A DNA stretch of 14,679 nt from RGIG3102 sp964525015 (GCA_964525015.1 CAZGFY010000035.1:1-14679); one strand, 5' to 3'. Shown: positions 1-6,772, counted from the first letter of the stretch. A program made the numbers and translations. The notes: generated from the sequence alone by a model not told the origin.

Positions 1-1
1 A

Positions 2-1078
2 ACTCCAGCACCAACAGATGGAGGCGGCAACGGTGGTGGTAGCACAACTGAACCTACACCAACACCAACTCCAGTTGTTCTTCCAACAATACCACCAACT
101 CCAACGCAAAGCCCAGAACCAAGCGTTGAGCCTAGTGAAAGCCCACAGCCAACACCTAGTGCAACTCCAGTAGTCGTGCCATTGCCTGACACAGGTGAAG
201 ATGGAGAAGATACAAAACCACCAGAAAAAGTTGAAGTTGGCGGAGAAGAATTAGATGAAGATGATTTCACTGTTGATGAAGATGGCAATTTAGTTATTAA
301 TCCAGACTATATTCAAACTCTTCCTGATGGCGAGCATGTAATAACATATGAAGTGGACGAAGAAGTTTATGAGGCAACTATTATTGTTCAAAATGGAGTT
401 CCAACATCTGCTACACCATTTACCTTATCAGTAAATGGTAGAGGCGGTGCAGCGTGGAGTTTATTCGATTTAGTTTCCACTATCTTTGTAGTGTTAACGG
501 TTATTTATATGGCGTTTGTTAAGAAAAGAAAGAAATTTGACGAAGAAGATATTGAGAAAGATGAATTCCTTGGTGTATATGACAGATTTGAAGAAGAAAA
601 ATTCAAAAAACTTCGTACAAGAAAAGTGGTAAGTTTATTTATAGAAGCTGTTATGGCAGGTATACTACTACTTATTACTCAAGATTTTACTCTACCTATG
701 ACTATATTTGATGAATATAGCATTGCATTTGGATTATCAGTAATTCTTAGTATAATTATTCTTAAATTAGCAGATAAAAAACTAAACAAGGAGTATTTAA
801 ATGAAGAACATTTAAATATGGATATGCAAGCAAAATTATTAGAGTATCAAGAAGAATGTGATAAAGATGAAAAGAAATTACGCAATGGGAAAATATTTGC
901 AATACTAGCAGATATATTGCTAATTTTATCATTAGTGTTATTCACAAGGAATATATCAGCTTGGCTAAGTTTTGATGTTTTCAGTGTAATATTACTTCTT
1001 TTAGTAGTTTTAGTTGGTGCAATATCTGCGATTGCATACAAATTAGATGAAGATTTTGATGATATAAAAATTAAATAA
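2..1078 (+). CDS. Surface/membrane protein with Pro-Thr linker, X2-like domain and five TM segments (5' end outside window)
   Basis: The reading frame is open to the left edge, so this is the last 358 residues of a longer protein. A GTG at 176 lies inside the linker and is not a credible start. Visible order, numbered from the window edge: residues 1-60 are a Pro/Thr/Ser-rich linker (repeated T-P pairs) typical of extracellular spacers. Residues about 76-131 resemble an X2-like Ig-fold module, with the characteristic acidic strand followed by 'NPDYIQTLPDGEHVITYEV'. Predicted membrane segments lie near 152-173, 209-228, 235-255, 297-316 and 324-345, with charged Lys/Glu-rich loops between them. 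The linker and X2-like module are probably outside the cell, and the highly charged loop after TM1 inside. Multiple TM segments after such a module are unusual, since surface proteins normally end in one anchor. The function is not recognised. No SD or start can be judged because the N-terminal part is missing. Confidence 0.8.
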   Translation, partial: TPAPTDGGGNGGGSTTEPTPTPTPVVLPTIPPTPTQSPEPSVEPSESPQPTPSATPVVVPLPDTGEDGEDTKPPEKVEVGGEELDEDDFTVDEDGNLVINPDYIQTLPDGEHVITYEVDEEVYEATIIVQNGVPTSATPFTLSVNGRGGAAWSLFDLVSTIFVVLTVIYMAFVKKRKKFDEEDIEKDEFLGVYDRFEEEKFKKLRTRKVVSLFIEAVMAGILLLITQDFTLPMTIFDEYSIAFGLSVILSIIILKLADKKLNKEYLNEEHLNMDMQAKLLEYQEECDKDEKKLRNGKIFAILADILLILSLVLFTRNISAWLSFDVFSVILLLLVVLVGAISAIAYKLDEDFDDIKIK

Positions 1079-1160
1079 AATATTTAGTTGTAAAAATTGA
1101 GTTATTAATTTTTTATTAGAGAAATAATATCTGCTTTGAAAAAATACAAAACGTATAATT

Positions 1161-1217
1161 AAAATTAACTGACCTTATTTGATAGATTTTAAATCTAACT
1201 TTAAGGTCAGTTTTTTA
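1161..1217 (+). terminator. Rho-independent terminator after the X2/TM protein
   Basis: An 11-nt perfect inverted repeat (AACTGACCTTA at 1167-1177 with TAAGGTCAGTT at 1202-1212) is followed by a T run. The loop itself contains a smaller hairpin (AGATTT/AAATCT). The left side is A/T-rich, so on the minus strand the same hairpin is followed by AATTTTAATT and could also stop transcription of the convergent SEDS gene. Confidence 0.85.
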
Positions 1218-1377
1218 TGAAATTAATATCACAAAATAGTTAGTAAATTTGAAATTTAAGCACTAATAAATGAAGAGATAAAGTTTGTTAATTATGCGAT
1301 AAGTGAAAATAAAGTAAGGATAGTGGTTTTTAATTCAAACTGTTATGCAATGTATTGATTTCAAAGTTTTTTATATA
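1218..1377. other. Convergent intergenic spacer, no feature seen
   Basis: AT-rich DNA between the terminator and the stop codon of the minus-strand SEDS gene. I see no ORF with a ribosome binding site, no consensus promoter and no RNA fold of note here. The whole gap between the two convergent genes (1079-1377) is about 300 nt, and the terminator is its only recognisable element. Confidence 0.5.
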
Positions 1378-2307
1378 TTAAAGCTTAAAATTTATAATAA
1401 ATTTTCTATCGTGATAGGTGAATATAGGTTTTGGATTTTTTAAAATTGTATCGCTGTGAATTTCACCAGTGCGAAAAACTGAGAGCATTATTCCAATAAG
1501 TGCAGAATTAATAAATAAGCTTGTGTTACCATAAGAAATAAGTGGTAAGGATAGAGATACTGGAACCCCATATCCAAGATTAGCTATAATATATGAAAAT
1601 GCTTGAAAAATAAAGGTGAGTATTATGGTTATTGAAATAATTCCACCAAGTGCACTCTTTTCTTTTATTGCTTTATAAAGTCCAAAAATGCTAAAAACTA
1701 ATACCAAAGCTGAAACTAAAAATAACATAATAAATCCAAATTCATGTATTAAATAAGTAAGGGAATAGTCGGTGTTTATATCTGGTAGGTATGATGTGAC
1801 ATTTAGGGTTTTGCCTTTTCCCCAAAAAACGGATGTAGATAATATATCTCTAATTACAAAATTTAAATAACCTAAATAGTCAAGGTGTTTTTCGGGATTT
1901 AATAATGCACTTATTCGATTAAAAAAGTATGGAAGATGTCCACTAAAGAAAATAACAGATATCCCAAGTAAAACAACTATAAAAACTGGAATAATTACTA
2001 TTAAAAACCCTTGTTTTTTATCCACGCCATACCATTGGCGATTGATTGCATATAAAATCACAGTTACAGAAGTGATTGTGTAAAAAATTAATCCTGTCAT
2101 TGATGGTATAAGCATTAAAATAAATGCAAAAGGAAGATAAGCAATCCCACTTAATACAATTCCGATTACCCCTTTATCTCTTACACTATATATAAATAGA
2201 GCAAATGCTAGGGGGAAAATTAAAGAAAGATAGGATAAGTTTACAGAGATTCCCAGTATTTTTATATAAGCTATTAAATCGTTTGAGAAAAATATTTTTG
2301 ATATCAT
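1378..2307 (-). CDS. SEDS-family (FtsW/RodA/SpoVE-like) membrane protein, apparently N-terminally truncated
   Basis: SEDS proteins are multipass glycosyltransferases that polymerise peptidoglycan from lipid II. Family hallmarks are present in the C-terminal two thirds (numbered from TTG 2316): 'RISALLNPEKHLDYLGY' (about 134-150, the usual R-I-x-x-x-x-N-P region), 'LPDINTDYSLTYLIHEFGF' (177-195, carrying the conserved Asp of the T-D-[FY] segment at D183), and 'LPLISYGNTSLFINSALIG' (257-275). Typical SEDS proteins have about ten TM segments and about 370-400 residues. This one has about 310 and enters directly at the region that normally follows TM2-3. Neither ATG 2307 nor an in-frame TTG at 2316 has a Shine-Dalgarno sequence, and a stop lies six codons upstream of that TTG. 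The match is best to the Bacillus/Clostridium FtsW-like group that often carries an N-terminal HAAS helical domain, which is absent here. It is either a shortened family member or a 5'-deleted pseudogene. Confidence 0.75.
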   Translation of the reverse strand: MISKIFFSNDLIAYIKILGISVNLSYLSLIFPLAFALFIYSVRDKGVIGIVLSGIAYLPFAFILMLIPSMTGLIFYTITSVTVILYAINRQWYGVDKKQGFLIVIIPVFIVVLLGISVIFFSGHLPYFFNRISALLNPEKHLDYLGYLNFVIRDILSTSVFWGKGKTLNVTSYLPDINTDYSLTYLIHEFGFIMLFLVSALVLVFSIFGLYKAIKEKSALGGIISITIILTFIFQAFSYIIANLGYGVPVSLSLPLISYGNTSLFINSALIGIMLSVFRTGEIHSDTILKNPKPIFTYHDRKFIINFKL

Positions 2308-2614
2308 TAAAAGCAATATATCATGTGCAAATTATAAATAAGTGAAAATTCATATCTTTTACTCATATTTATGTACAGATTTAGTATTGGCGAATAGCGT
2401 CAATATTAAAAACTATAATCTCTATACAAAGTAAAAGGTTTGTGTAGCGATTTAATGAATACAATATATTTAGTGCTTGTTTTATTACATCGAGGAGATT
2501 TTTGTAGTTAAGAAAAATAAATTTATGTCGATATTAATATATATAATAGTGTTTAGATTGGATTAATTTTCTTATTAAAATTAATGGCTTAAAAGAAAGG
2601 TAAGGTGACTAGTA
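2308..2614. other. Divergent intergenic region between the SEDS gene and the kinase-like gene
   Basis: About 300 nt separate two divergent genes. I looked on the minus strand for the missing N-terminal SEDS coding sequence and found only short frames: about 46 stop-free codons around 2386-2535 without a start codon or SEDS-like motif, and a 19-codon ORF (2366-2307) whose TAA overlaps the ATG at 2307. On the plus strand, a TATAAT at 2542-2547 has no good -35 at 16-18 nt. The clearest element is the AT-only inverted repeat annotated separately. Confidence 0.5.
2562..2585. repeat. AT-only perfect inverted repeat upstream of the kinase-like gene
   Basis: ATTAATTTT (2562-2570) and AAAATTAAT (2577-2585) pair perfectly around a 6-nt loop, 16 nt before the ribosome binding site. 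It could be a leader hairpin or a regulator site. Being pure A/T in an AT-rich genome, it could also be chance. Confidence 0.35.
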
Positions 2615-3226
2615 ATGAATAAAATAGTTACAATTAGTAGAGAGTTTAGTAGTGGTGGACGTGAGGTTGGTAAACTTTTATCAAAGGCTTTAAATTGTGC
2701 ATACTATGATAAAGAATTGGTAAATAAAATTGCAGAAAAAAGCGGGCTTGATGCAACATATGTAGAAAACCAAAGTGAGCAATATTCAAGCACAGCCTTT
2801 CCATATGTAATCGGAAACACATTTATGAGCTATAATCAGCCAATGAATCAATTGAGCATTGAAGTTCAGCAAGCGCAAAGAAATGTACTTATTGAAATTG
2901 CTAAAAAAGAAGATGCAGTAATTATTGGTAGATGTGCAGATTATATTCTTCGTGAATATAATCCATTAAAAGTTTTTATCTATTCTTCAAGCATTGAAGC
3001 TAAAATAAACCGATGCTATGAAAAAGTGCCAGCTGATAGAGAAAAAACTCACAAAGAAATGGAAAAAGAAATTCGTAAGGTAGAAAAAGCAAGATCGAAC
3101 TATTATCAGCAAAACACAAGTCAAAAATGGAGCGATATGGCTAATTATAATTTATGTATCGACACATCAAAAGTTGGGATACAAGGAGCTGTTAATATTA
3201 TTTTAGCTGCTTTAAACGAAGTGTAA
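2615..3226 (+). CDS. Cytidylate-kinase-like family protein (P-loop NMP kinase fold), stand-alone copy
   Basis: 203 residues, matching the cytidylate kinase-like family (Cytidylate_kin2) end to end. The N-terminal P-loop 'SREFSSGGREVGK' (8-20) replaces the usual GxxxxGKS/T with the family's GGREVGK. 'YYDKELV' (30-36) follows, then 'IIGRCADYIL' (103-112) with the conserved Arg-Cys, an Arg/Lys-rich lid helix with 'KARSNYY' (158-164), and the C-terminal 'NYNLCIDTS' strand (177-185). True Cmk phosphorylates CMP/dCMP. This family is shorter and its substrate is not known to me, so no nucleotide specificity is claimed. It is probably cytosolic, with no signal or TM segment. The start is fixed by AAGGTG at 2602-2607, 7 nt before the ATG. 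The gene has its own terminator. The final 20 codons are nucleotide-identical to the kinase domain of the MATE fusion two genes downstream, which implies duplication or gene conversion. Confidence 0.85.
   Translation: MNKIVTISREFSSGGREVGKLLSKALNCAYYDKELVNKIAEKSGLDATYVENQSEQYSSTAFPYVIGNTFMSYNQPMNQLSIEVQQAQRNVLIEIAKKEDAVIIGRCADYILREYNPLKVFIYSSSIEAKINRCYEKVPADREKTHKEMEKEIRKVEKARSNYYQQNTSQKWSDMANYNLCIDTSKVGIQGAVNIILAALNEV
3141..3201 (+). repeat. 61-nt perfect direct repeat, copy 1 (3' end of stand-alone kinase gene)
   Basis: This stretch is identical, base for base, to 5743-5803 in the kinase domain of the MATE fusion, in the same reading frame. It encodes the conserved C-terminal segment NYNLCIDTSKVGIQGAVNII. 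Confidence 0.95.
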
Positions 3227-3231
3227 AAACA

Positions 3232-3269
3232 AAAAACTCTTTTCGGTTATGAAAAGAGTTTTTATTTTT
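3232..3269 (+). terminator. Rho-independent terminator after the stand-alone kinase-like gene
   Basis: AAAAACTCTTTTC (3232-3244) pairs with GAAAAGAGTTTTT (3251-3263) around a short GGTTAT loop, followed by a T-rich tract. It separates the kinase-like gene from the marR transcription unit. The A-rich left flank would also allow function on the minus strand. Confidence 0.9.
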
Positions 3270-3281
3270 GTTTAAAAATTA

Positions 3282-3310
3282 TTGACAAAATAATATAGTT
3301 GCACTATAAT
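3282..3310 (+). promoter_or_regulatory. Consensus sigma-A promoter of the marR-MATE/kinase operon
   Basis: TTGACA at 3282-3287 and TATAAT at 3305-3310 are separated by exactly 17 nt, a perfect consensus housekeeping promoter. Such a strong promoter directly overlapped by a palindrome suggests the unit is normally held off by a repressor. Confidence 0.9.
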
Positions 3311-3334
3311 AGTTATTATTACGCAACTATTTTA
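3291..3334. promoter_or_regulatory. Nested palindromic operator overlapping the -10 and start site; probable MarR autoregulatory site
   Basis: Two inverted repeats share one centre (between 3312 and 3313): outer arms ATAGTTGC (3295-3302) with GCAACTAT (3323-3330), and inner arms ATAAT (3306-3310) with ATTAT (3315-3319). Three further matched pairs lie outside (3291-3293 with 3332-3334). The palindrome covers the -10 and the expected transcription start. MarR dimers classically bind such sites upstream of their own gene, so binding by the downstream regulator is a well-supported inference. Confidence 0.75.
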
Positions 3335-3348
3335 AAAAGGAGCAAAAA

Positions 3349-3798
3349 ATGACGAATAAATTATCAGACGCAATAACTAAGTTTTATCACGATTTATCTA
3401 TATCTGAATTACAAATACAAAATAGTTTGCAAGGACAAACAAAATTAACATATAACGATATTTTATATATTGATATTATTAGAGCGTATCCGGGTAAATA
3501 TACTTCTTCTAAAATTGCCGATATACTTTGCGTTTCAAGACCTTCTGTAACAAAAAAAATTAAAGAACTTATAAAAAAAGGATATTTAATAAGGAAGCAG
3601 TGCGAAAAAGACAAAAGAGTGTATTATCTTTTTGTAAATGAAGATAATAGCTTCAATTTTTATGAAGAAAAATTCGAAGAGATACTTTTAGAAAAGTTTA
3701 ATGAAAAATATTCAAAAAAGGAAATAGATGTTTTATGTGAGGCTATTTCTTTAATTGGAGATATGATGATAGAAGTTAATAATATGGGGGATATATGA
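3349..3798 (+). CDS. MarR-family winged-helix transcriptional regulator
   Basis: 149 residues, the usual MarR length. The N- and C-terminal helices (about 3-30 and 103-145) would form the dimer interface. The central winged helix has helix-turn-helix 'SSKIADILCVSRPSVTKKIK' (53-72) and a wing with the usual basic/acidic pattern 'CEKDKRVYYL' (85-94), in the place of the D-x-R-x-x motif. MarR proteins are cytosolic dimers that repress their own operon and release DNA when they bind small, often aromatic, ligands or are oxidised. A Cys at 85 in the wing and Cys 61 before the recognition helix could be redox-sensitive, but this is speculative. SD AAGGAG (3337-3342) lies 6 nt before the ATG. The TGA overlaps the ATG of the MATE gene (ATGA), so the two are translationally coupled. 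MarR therefore most likely controls the exporter. Confidence 0.9.
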   Translation: MTNKLSDAITKFYHDLSISELQIQNSLQGQTKLTYNDILYIDIIRAYPGKYTSSKIADILCVSRPSVTKKIKELIKKGYLIRKQCEKDKRVYYLFVNEDNSFNFYEEKFEEILLEKFNEKYSKKEIDVLCEAISLIGDMMIEVNNMGDI

Positions 3799-5828
3799 GT
3801 AAAGAAAATAATGAAATATTAAAATCAGAAAATATACTAGGCACAGAAAGTGTTTATAAATTAATGTTTAAATACTGTCTGCCAGCTGTGATATCAATGA
3901 TTATAACAGGTGTTCAAGGTATGATTGATGGTATGTTTGTTGGTAATTATGTAGGTGCAAATGCACTTGCAAGCGTAAATATTGCATGGCCTTTTATGTC
4001 GCTGATTATAGGCGTTGCAATGGTTATTGGTATTGGTGCTCAAAGTTATATAGGCATAAATTTAGGTGCTGGCAATACTCAAAAAGCACAAGATGCATTT
4101 AAAACTTTTTTAGTGATAATATCTTGCGTTTCTCTTTTGATAACTATTCTAGGTTTAACTTTAAATAGAGAAATAGCAGCTTTTTTAGGTGCGGACAATA
4201 TATTGTTATCCGATGTTTCTGACTATATTAAATATAGCTCTATATTTGCTTTACCAGCGTGTTTAATGTTTTACTTTGGCTTTTTATCAAGGATTGTAGG
4301 AGAACCTGAAAGGTATTTATATGGAACTATAATAAGTGTTATTGTTAATGTTTGTCTTGATTATTTATTAATAGCACAATTTGAAATGGGTGTAATGGGG
4401 GCTGCGATTGCAACGGGCTCAGCTTTTAGCTCAGGGTTATTATTTGTTACTTCGCCTATGCTAAAAAAAGATAATATCATTAGCGTTTTTAAAGGTAAGT
4501 TTTTTGCAGAAAGTATTTTGCCTGTTTTATATAATGGTAGCTCAGAGGGGATAAACTCGCTATCAAGTGCTGTAACTTTATTTTTGTTTAATATTTCACT
4601 AATGAAGATAGCGGGTGCAGGAGGAGTTACCGCTTTTACAGCAATTGCGTATGTAGGCTCGGTTGGTAGTATGCTCTTATTTGGGATTTCTGATGGTATC
4701 GGACCGATTATAAGTTACAATTACGGAATGCACGATTATAAAAGAGTTAAACAAATTATGAAAATTTCATATAGTTGTAACTTGATTTTTGGTGTGATAT
4801 TGTTTGTGATACTATTTTTTAATGGAGAATTTTTAGTTGGATTATTTATTAATGACAGCCCAGAGCTAGTAACTCTTGCAACACAAGGAAGTAGATTGTA
4901 TGCTTTAGCTTTTTTATTATCAGGATTTAATATTTTAACCTCAGGATACTTCACTTATATTGGAAAAGGCTTAGAGTCAGTTTTAGTTGCTGCAAGTAGA
5001 GGCGTTATATTTGTTAGCATTGGTATATTTACATTGCCAATATTTTTGGATATAAATGGAATTTGGCTAAGTGTTCCGTTTGCAGAATTTTCAGCTGTGT
5101 TAGTTGGGCTGATTTTACTAAAGATTACAAATAAAAAATTAAATACAAATGAAATTGTATCATCTTATGAAAATACAGATTTAGCTTTAAATCAAAAAGA
5201 AACTGTAATAGATGCTCAAGATTTATTACCAAGAGTGATAACAATTAATAGGCAGTTTGGCAGTGGGGGAAGAGAAGTTGGTAAAAGGCTTGCAGAGCAG
5301 TTACGTTGCCATTATTATGATAAGGAGCTGCTGAATATTATATCAAAAGAAACAGGGGTTAATAGCCTTTTAATAGATGAGCTTGATAGCAATACTTTAA
5401 GAAGTTTTGGTTATACAACAAGTCGTTCTTTTGCAATGTATAAACAATTGCCTGTTGATGAAATTGCAAATGCTAAAAATAATATAATGAAAAAATTAGC
5501 AGAAAAATCAAACGCTGTTTTTATTGGCAGATGCTCGGATTATATTTTAAATGATTATCAGCCTTTAAAAATTTATATCTACTCTTCAAGTATGGATTAT
5601 AAAATTAATCGCTGTTTTAATAAAGTACCAGAAGATAAAGAGAGAATTGGAGAAAAGGAAATAGCAAAAGATATTATTACAATAGATAAAAACAGAGCAA
5701 GGTATTACGAAAATCAAACAGGACAAAAATGGGACGATATGTCTAATTATAATTTATGTATCGACACATCAAAAGTTGGGATACAAGGAGCTGTTAATAT
5801 TATAGTATCAGCTTTAAAAGAAGTGTAA
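3795..5828 (+). CDS. MATE-family exporter fused to a C-terminal cytidylate-kinase-like domain
   Basis: 677 residues, versus about 450 for a normal MATE. Residues about 15-447 are a full MATE transporter of the MepA-like group with about 12 membrane segments and the typical 'GMIDGMFVGNYVGANALASV' start of TM1-2, 'FLSRIVGEPERY' (163-174), and the second half from about 245 with 'LLFGISDGIGPIISYNYG' (294-311). MATE proteins expel drugs or metabolites in exchange for Na+ or H+. A hydrophilic linker (448-478) leads to a complete kinase-like domain (479-677): P-loop 'NRQFGSGGREVGK' (485-497), 'FIGRCSDYIL' (576-585), lid 'KNRARYY' (632-638) and 'NYNLCIDTS' (651-659). The frame is continuous with no internal stop. 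The domain should lie in the cytoplasm. Its start overlaps the marR stop by 4 nt, with GGGGGA just upstream, a short spacing consistent with coupling. How the kinase-like domain serves transport is unknown. Confidence 0.9.
   Translation: MSKENNEILKSENILGTESVYKLMFKYCLPAVISMIITGVQGMIDGMFVGNYVGANALASVNIAWPFMSLIIGVAMVIGIGAQSYIGINLGAGNTQKAQDAFKTFLVIISCVSLLITILGLTLNREIAAFLGADNILLSDVSDYIKYSSIFALPACLMFYFGFLSRIVGEPERYLYGTIISVIVNVCLDYLLIAQFEMGVMGAAIATGSAFSSGLLFVTSPMLKKDNIISVFKGKFFAESILPVLYNGSSEGINSLSSAVTLFLFNISLMKIAGAGGVTAFTAIAYVGSVGSMLLFGISDGIGPIISYNYGMHDYKRVKQIMKISYSCNLIFGVILFVILFFNGEFLVGLFINDSPELVTLATQGSRLYALAFLLSGFNILTSGYFTYIGKGLESVLVAASRGVIFVSIGIFTLPIFLDINGIWLSVPFAEFSAVLVGLILLKITNKKLNTNEIVSSYENTDLALNQKETVIDAQDLLPRVITINRQFGSGGREVGKRLAEQLRCHYYDKELLNIISKETGVNSLLIDELDSNTLRSFGYTTSRSFAMYKQLPVDEIANAKNNIMKKLAEKSNAVFIGRCSDYILNDYQPLKIYIYSSSMDYKINRCFNKVPEDKERIGEKEIAKDIITIDKNRARYYENQTGQKWDDMSNYNLCIDTSKVGIQGAVNIIVSALKEV
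5743..5803 (+). repeat. 61-nt perfect direct repeat, copy 2 (3' end of MATE-kinase fusion gene)
   Basis: Identical to 3141-3201, including every third codon position. The two copies are 2602 nt apart in direct orientation, so recombination between them would remove the marR promoter, marR and the MATE portion while leaving one intact kinase gene. Confidence 0.95.
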
Positions 5829-5926
5829 GCTTTATTAAAAGCGGAGAAAATAAGGTATATTTGGAAATTAAGTATAATAGTAATTGGGATTATAAAATAG
5901 AATAATATAAATTGAATCTAAATAGC

Positions 5927-5974
5927 ATAACAGGCTATCATCGAAAAATCGGTGGTAGCCTGTTATTTGTTTTT
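5927..5974 (+). terminator. Rho-independent terminator of the marR-MATE/kinase operon
   Basis: An 18-bp stem (5927-5944 with 5949-5966; core ATAACAGGCTA/TAGCCTGTTAT plus two G-U pairs) with an AAAA loop, followed by TTTGTTTTT. It lies about 100 nt after the stop codon. Confidence 0.9.
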
Positions 5975-5987
5975 ACAAAATTACGTA

Positions 5988-6016
5988 TTGACCAATATAG
6001 TTATTTATGATATTAT
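5988..6016 (+). promoter_or_regulatory. Sigma-A promoter of the ArsR-like gene
   Basis: TTGACC (5988-5993) and TATTAT (6011-6016) with a 17-nt spacer. The spacer contains AATATAGTT, the same 9-mer that begins the left arm of the marR palindrome (3292-3300), but without a matching right arm. The region is also flanked by a direct repeat AATTACG (5979-5985 and 6019-6025), 40 nt apart. Confidence 0.7.
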
Positions 6017-6060
6017 GTAATTACGGAATAACAACATTGAAAAGATAGGAGAACAAAATA

Positions 6061-6678
6061 ATGCAAAGAGATTACGGTAAAGAAATAGATAATCTAAAGG
6101 AAGATTTATCAGAAATTAAAGCCTTGCTTAAAGGTTATGCTCAAGGAAAATCAAAGATTAATGCAGGTAAAAAAATAGGGCATGTAGAAAAAATGGAAGG
6201 AATGCATCCTGATCCTCATATTATGGCGATTATGGACAATTTAGAAAACGATTGTGGTGAAAAAAAGTCAAGTGGAAGTATAAGCTATTTGGGTGTATTT
6301 GCTTCTGGAAATAGGCAATCTTCATGGGTTAGAAATACAGTGAATACAGATATTCTTCTAAAACTAATAGAAGATAAAACAGCAGAAAAAGTTTTAAATT
6401 GTATTGGTAATAGTGATAGATTAAATATATTGCTTGCTATACTTAAAAAGCCTAGGACAGTTGCTGAACTTGTAGAAGAATGTGGGCTTAATTCAACAGG
6501 CGGGGCGTATCATCATATGAAACCACTTCTAGCAGCAGATTTAATATCAGAAGTTGATAAAAATGATGGGAAGGGCAGATATATAATTAAGCAGCAAAAA
6601 GTGCAAGGTATTATTATGTTATTAGCTGGTATTTCAGATATGGTGGATAATTCGTATACAACTGGAATTTTAGAATAA
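6061..6678 (+). CDS. ArsR-like winged-helix transcriptional regulator with N-terminal coiled coil
   Basis: 205 residues. Residues 5-25 form a short amphipathic, probably coiled-coil helix ('EIDNLKEDLSEIKALLKG'). Residues 30-70 are polar and probably flexible. Residues 72-103 are a small hydrophobic segment, perhaps a sensor or dimer surface. Residues about 106-185 are an ArsR-type winged helix, with 'NSDRLNILLAILKKPRTVAEL' (117-137), recognition helix 'NSTGGAYHHMKPLLAADLI' (144-162) and wing 'KGRYII' (171-176). No CxC metal motif of classical metal-sensing ArsR members is present, so the signal is unknown. It has its own promoter and SD (TAGGAG, 6046-6051, 9 nt before ATG). There is no operon partner: the downstream neighbours are convergent and a terminator follows. 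It is longer than typical ArsR proteins (about 100 aa) because of the N-terminal extension. Confidence 0.75.
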   Translation: MQRDYGKEIDNLKEDLSEIKALLKGYAQGKSKINAGKKIGHVEKMEGMHPDPHIMAIMDNLENDCGEKKSSGSISYLGVFASGNRQSSWVRNTVNTDILLKLIEDKTAEKVLNCIGNSDRLNILLAILKKPRTVAELVEECGLNSTGGAYHHMKPLLAADLISEVDKNDGKGRYIIKQQKVQGIIMLLAGISDMVDNSYTTGILE

Positions 6679-6772
6679 GAGATGCAGGCTTTGACACAGT
6701 GGAAGCTAATCGATTATATGATATAATTTGCTAAATCGTGTATAAATTGTGCACAGATAATCTATAACAAAG

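Noticed and set aside
182..196. LPDTG motif (sortase-type LPxTG) in the first protein
   Set aside because: It lies inside the linker, about 90 residues before the first membrane segment and with five TM segments after it. A sorting signal needs one hydrophobic stretch and a basic tail directly after the motif at the C terminus.
176..1078. A self-contained gene starting at GTG 176
   Set aside because: The same frame continues open to the window edge with linker sequence on both sides of the GTG, and no ribosome binding site precedes it. The gene is 5'-partial.
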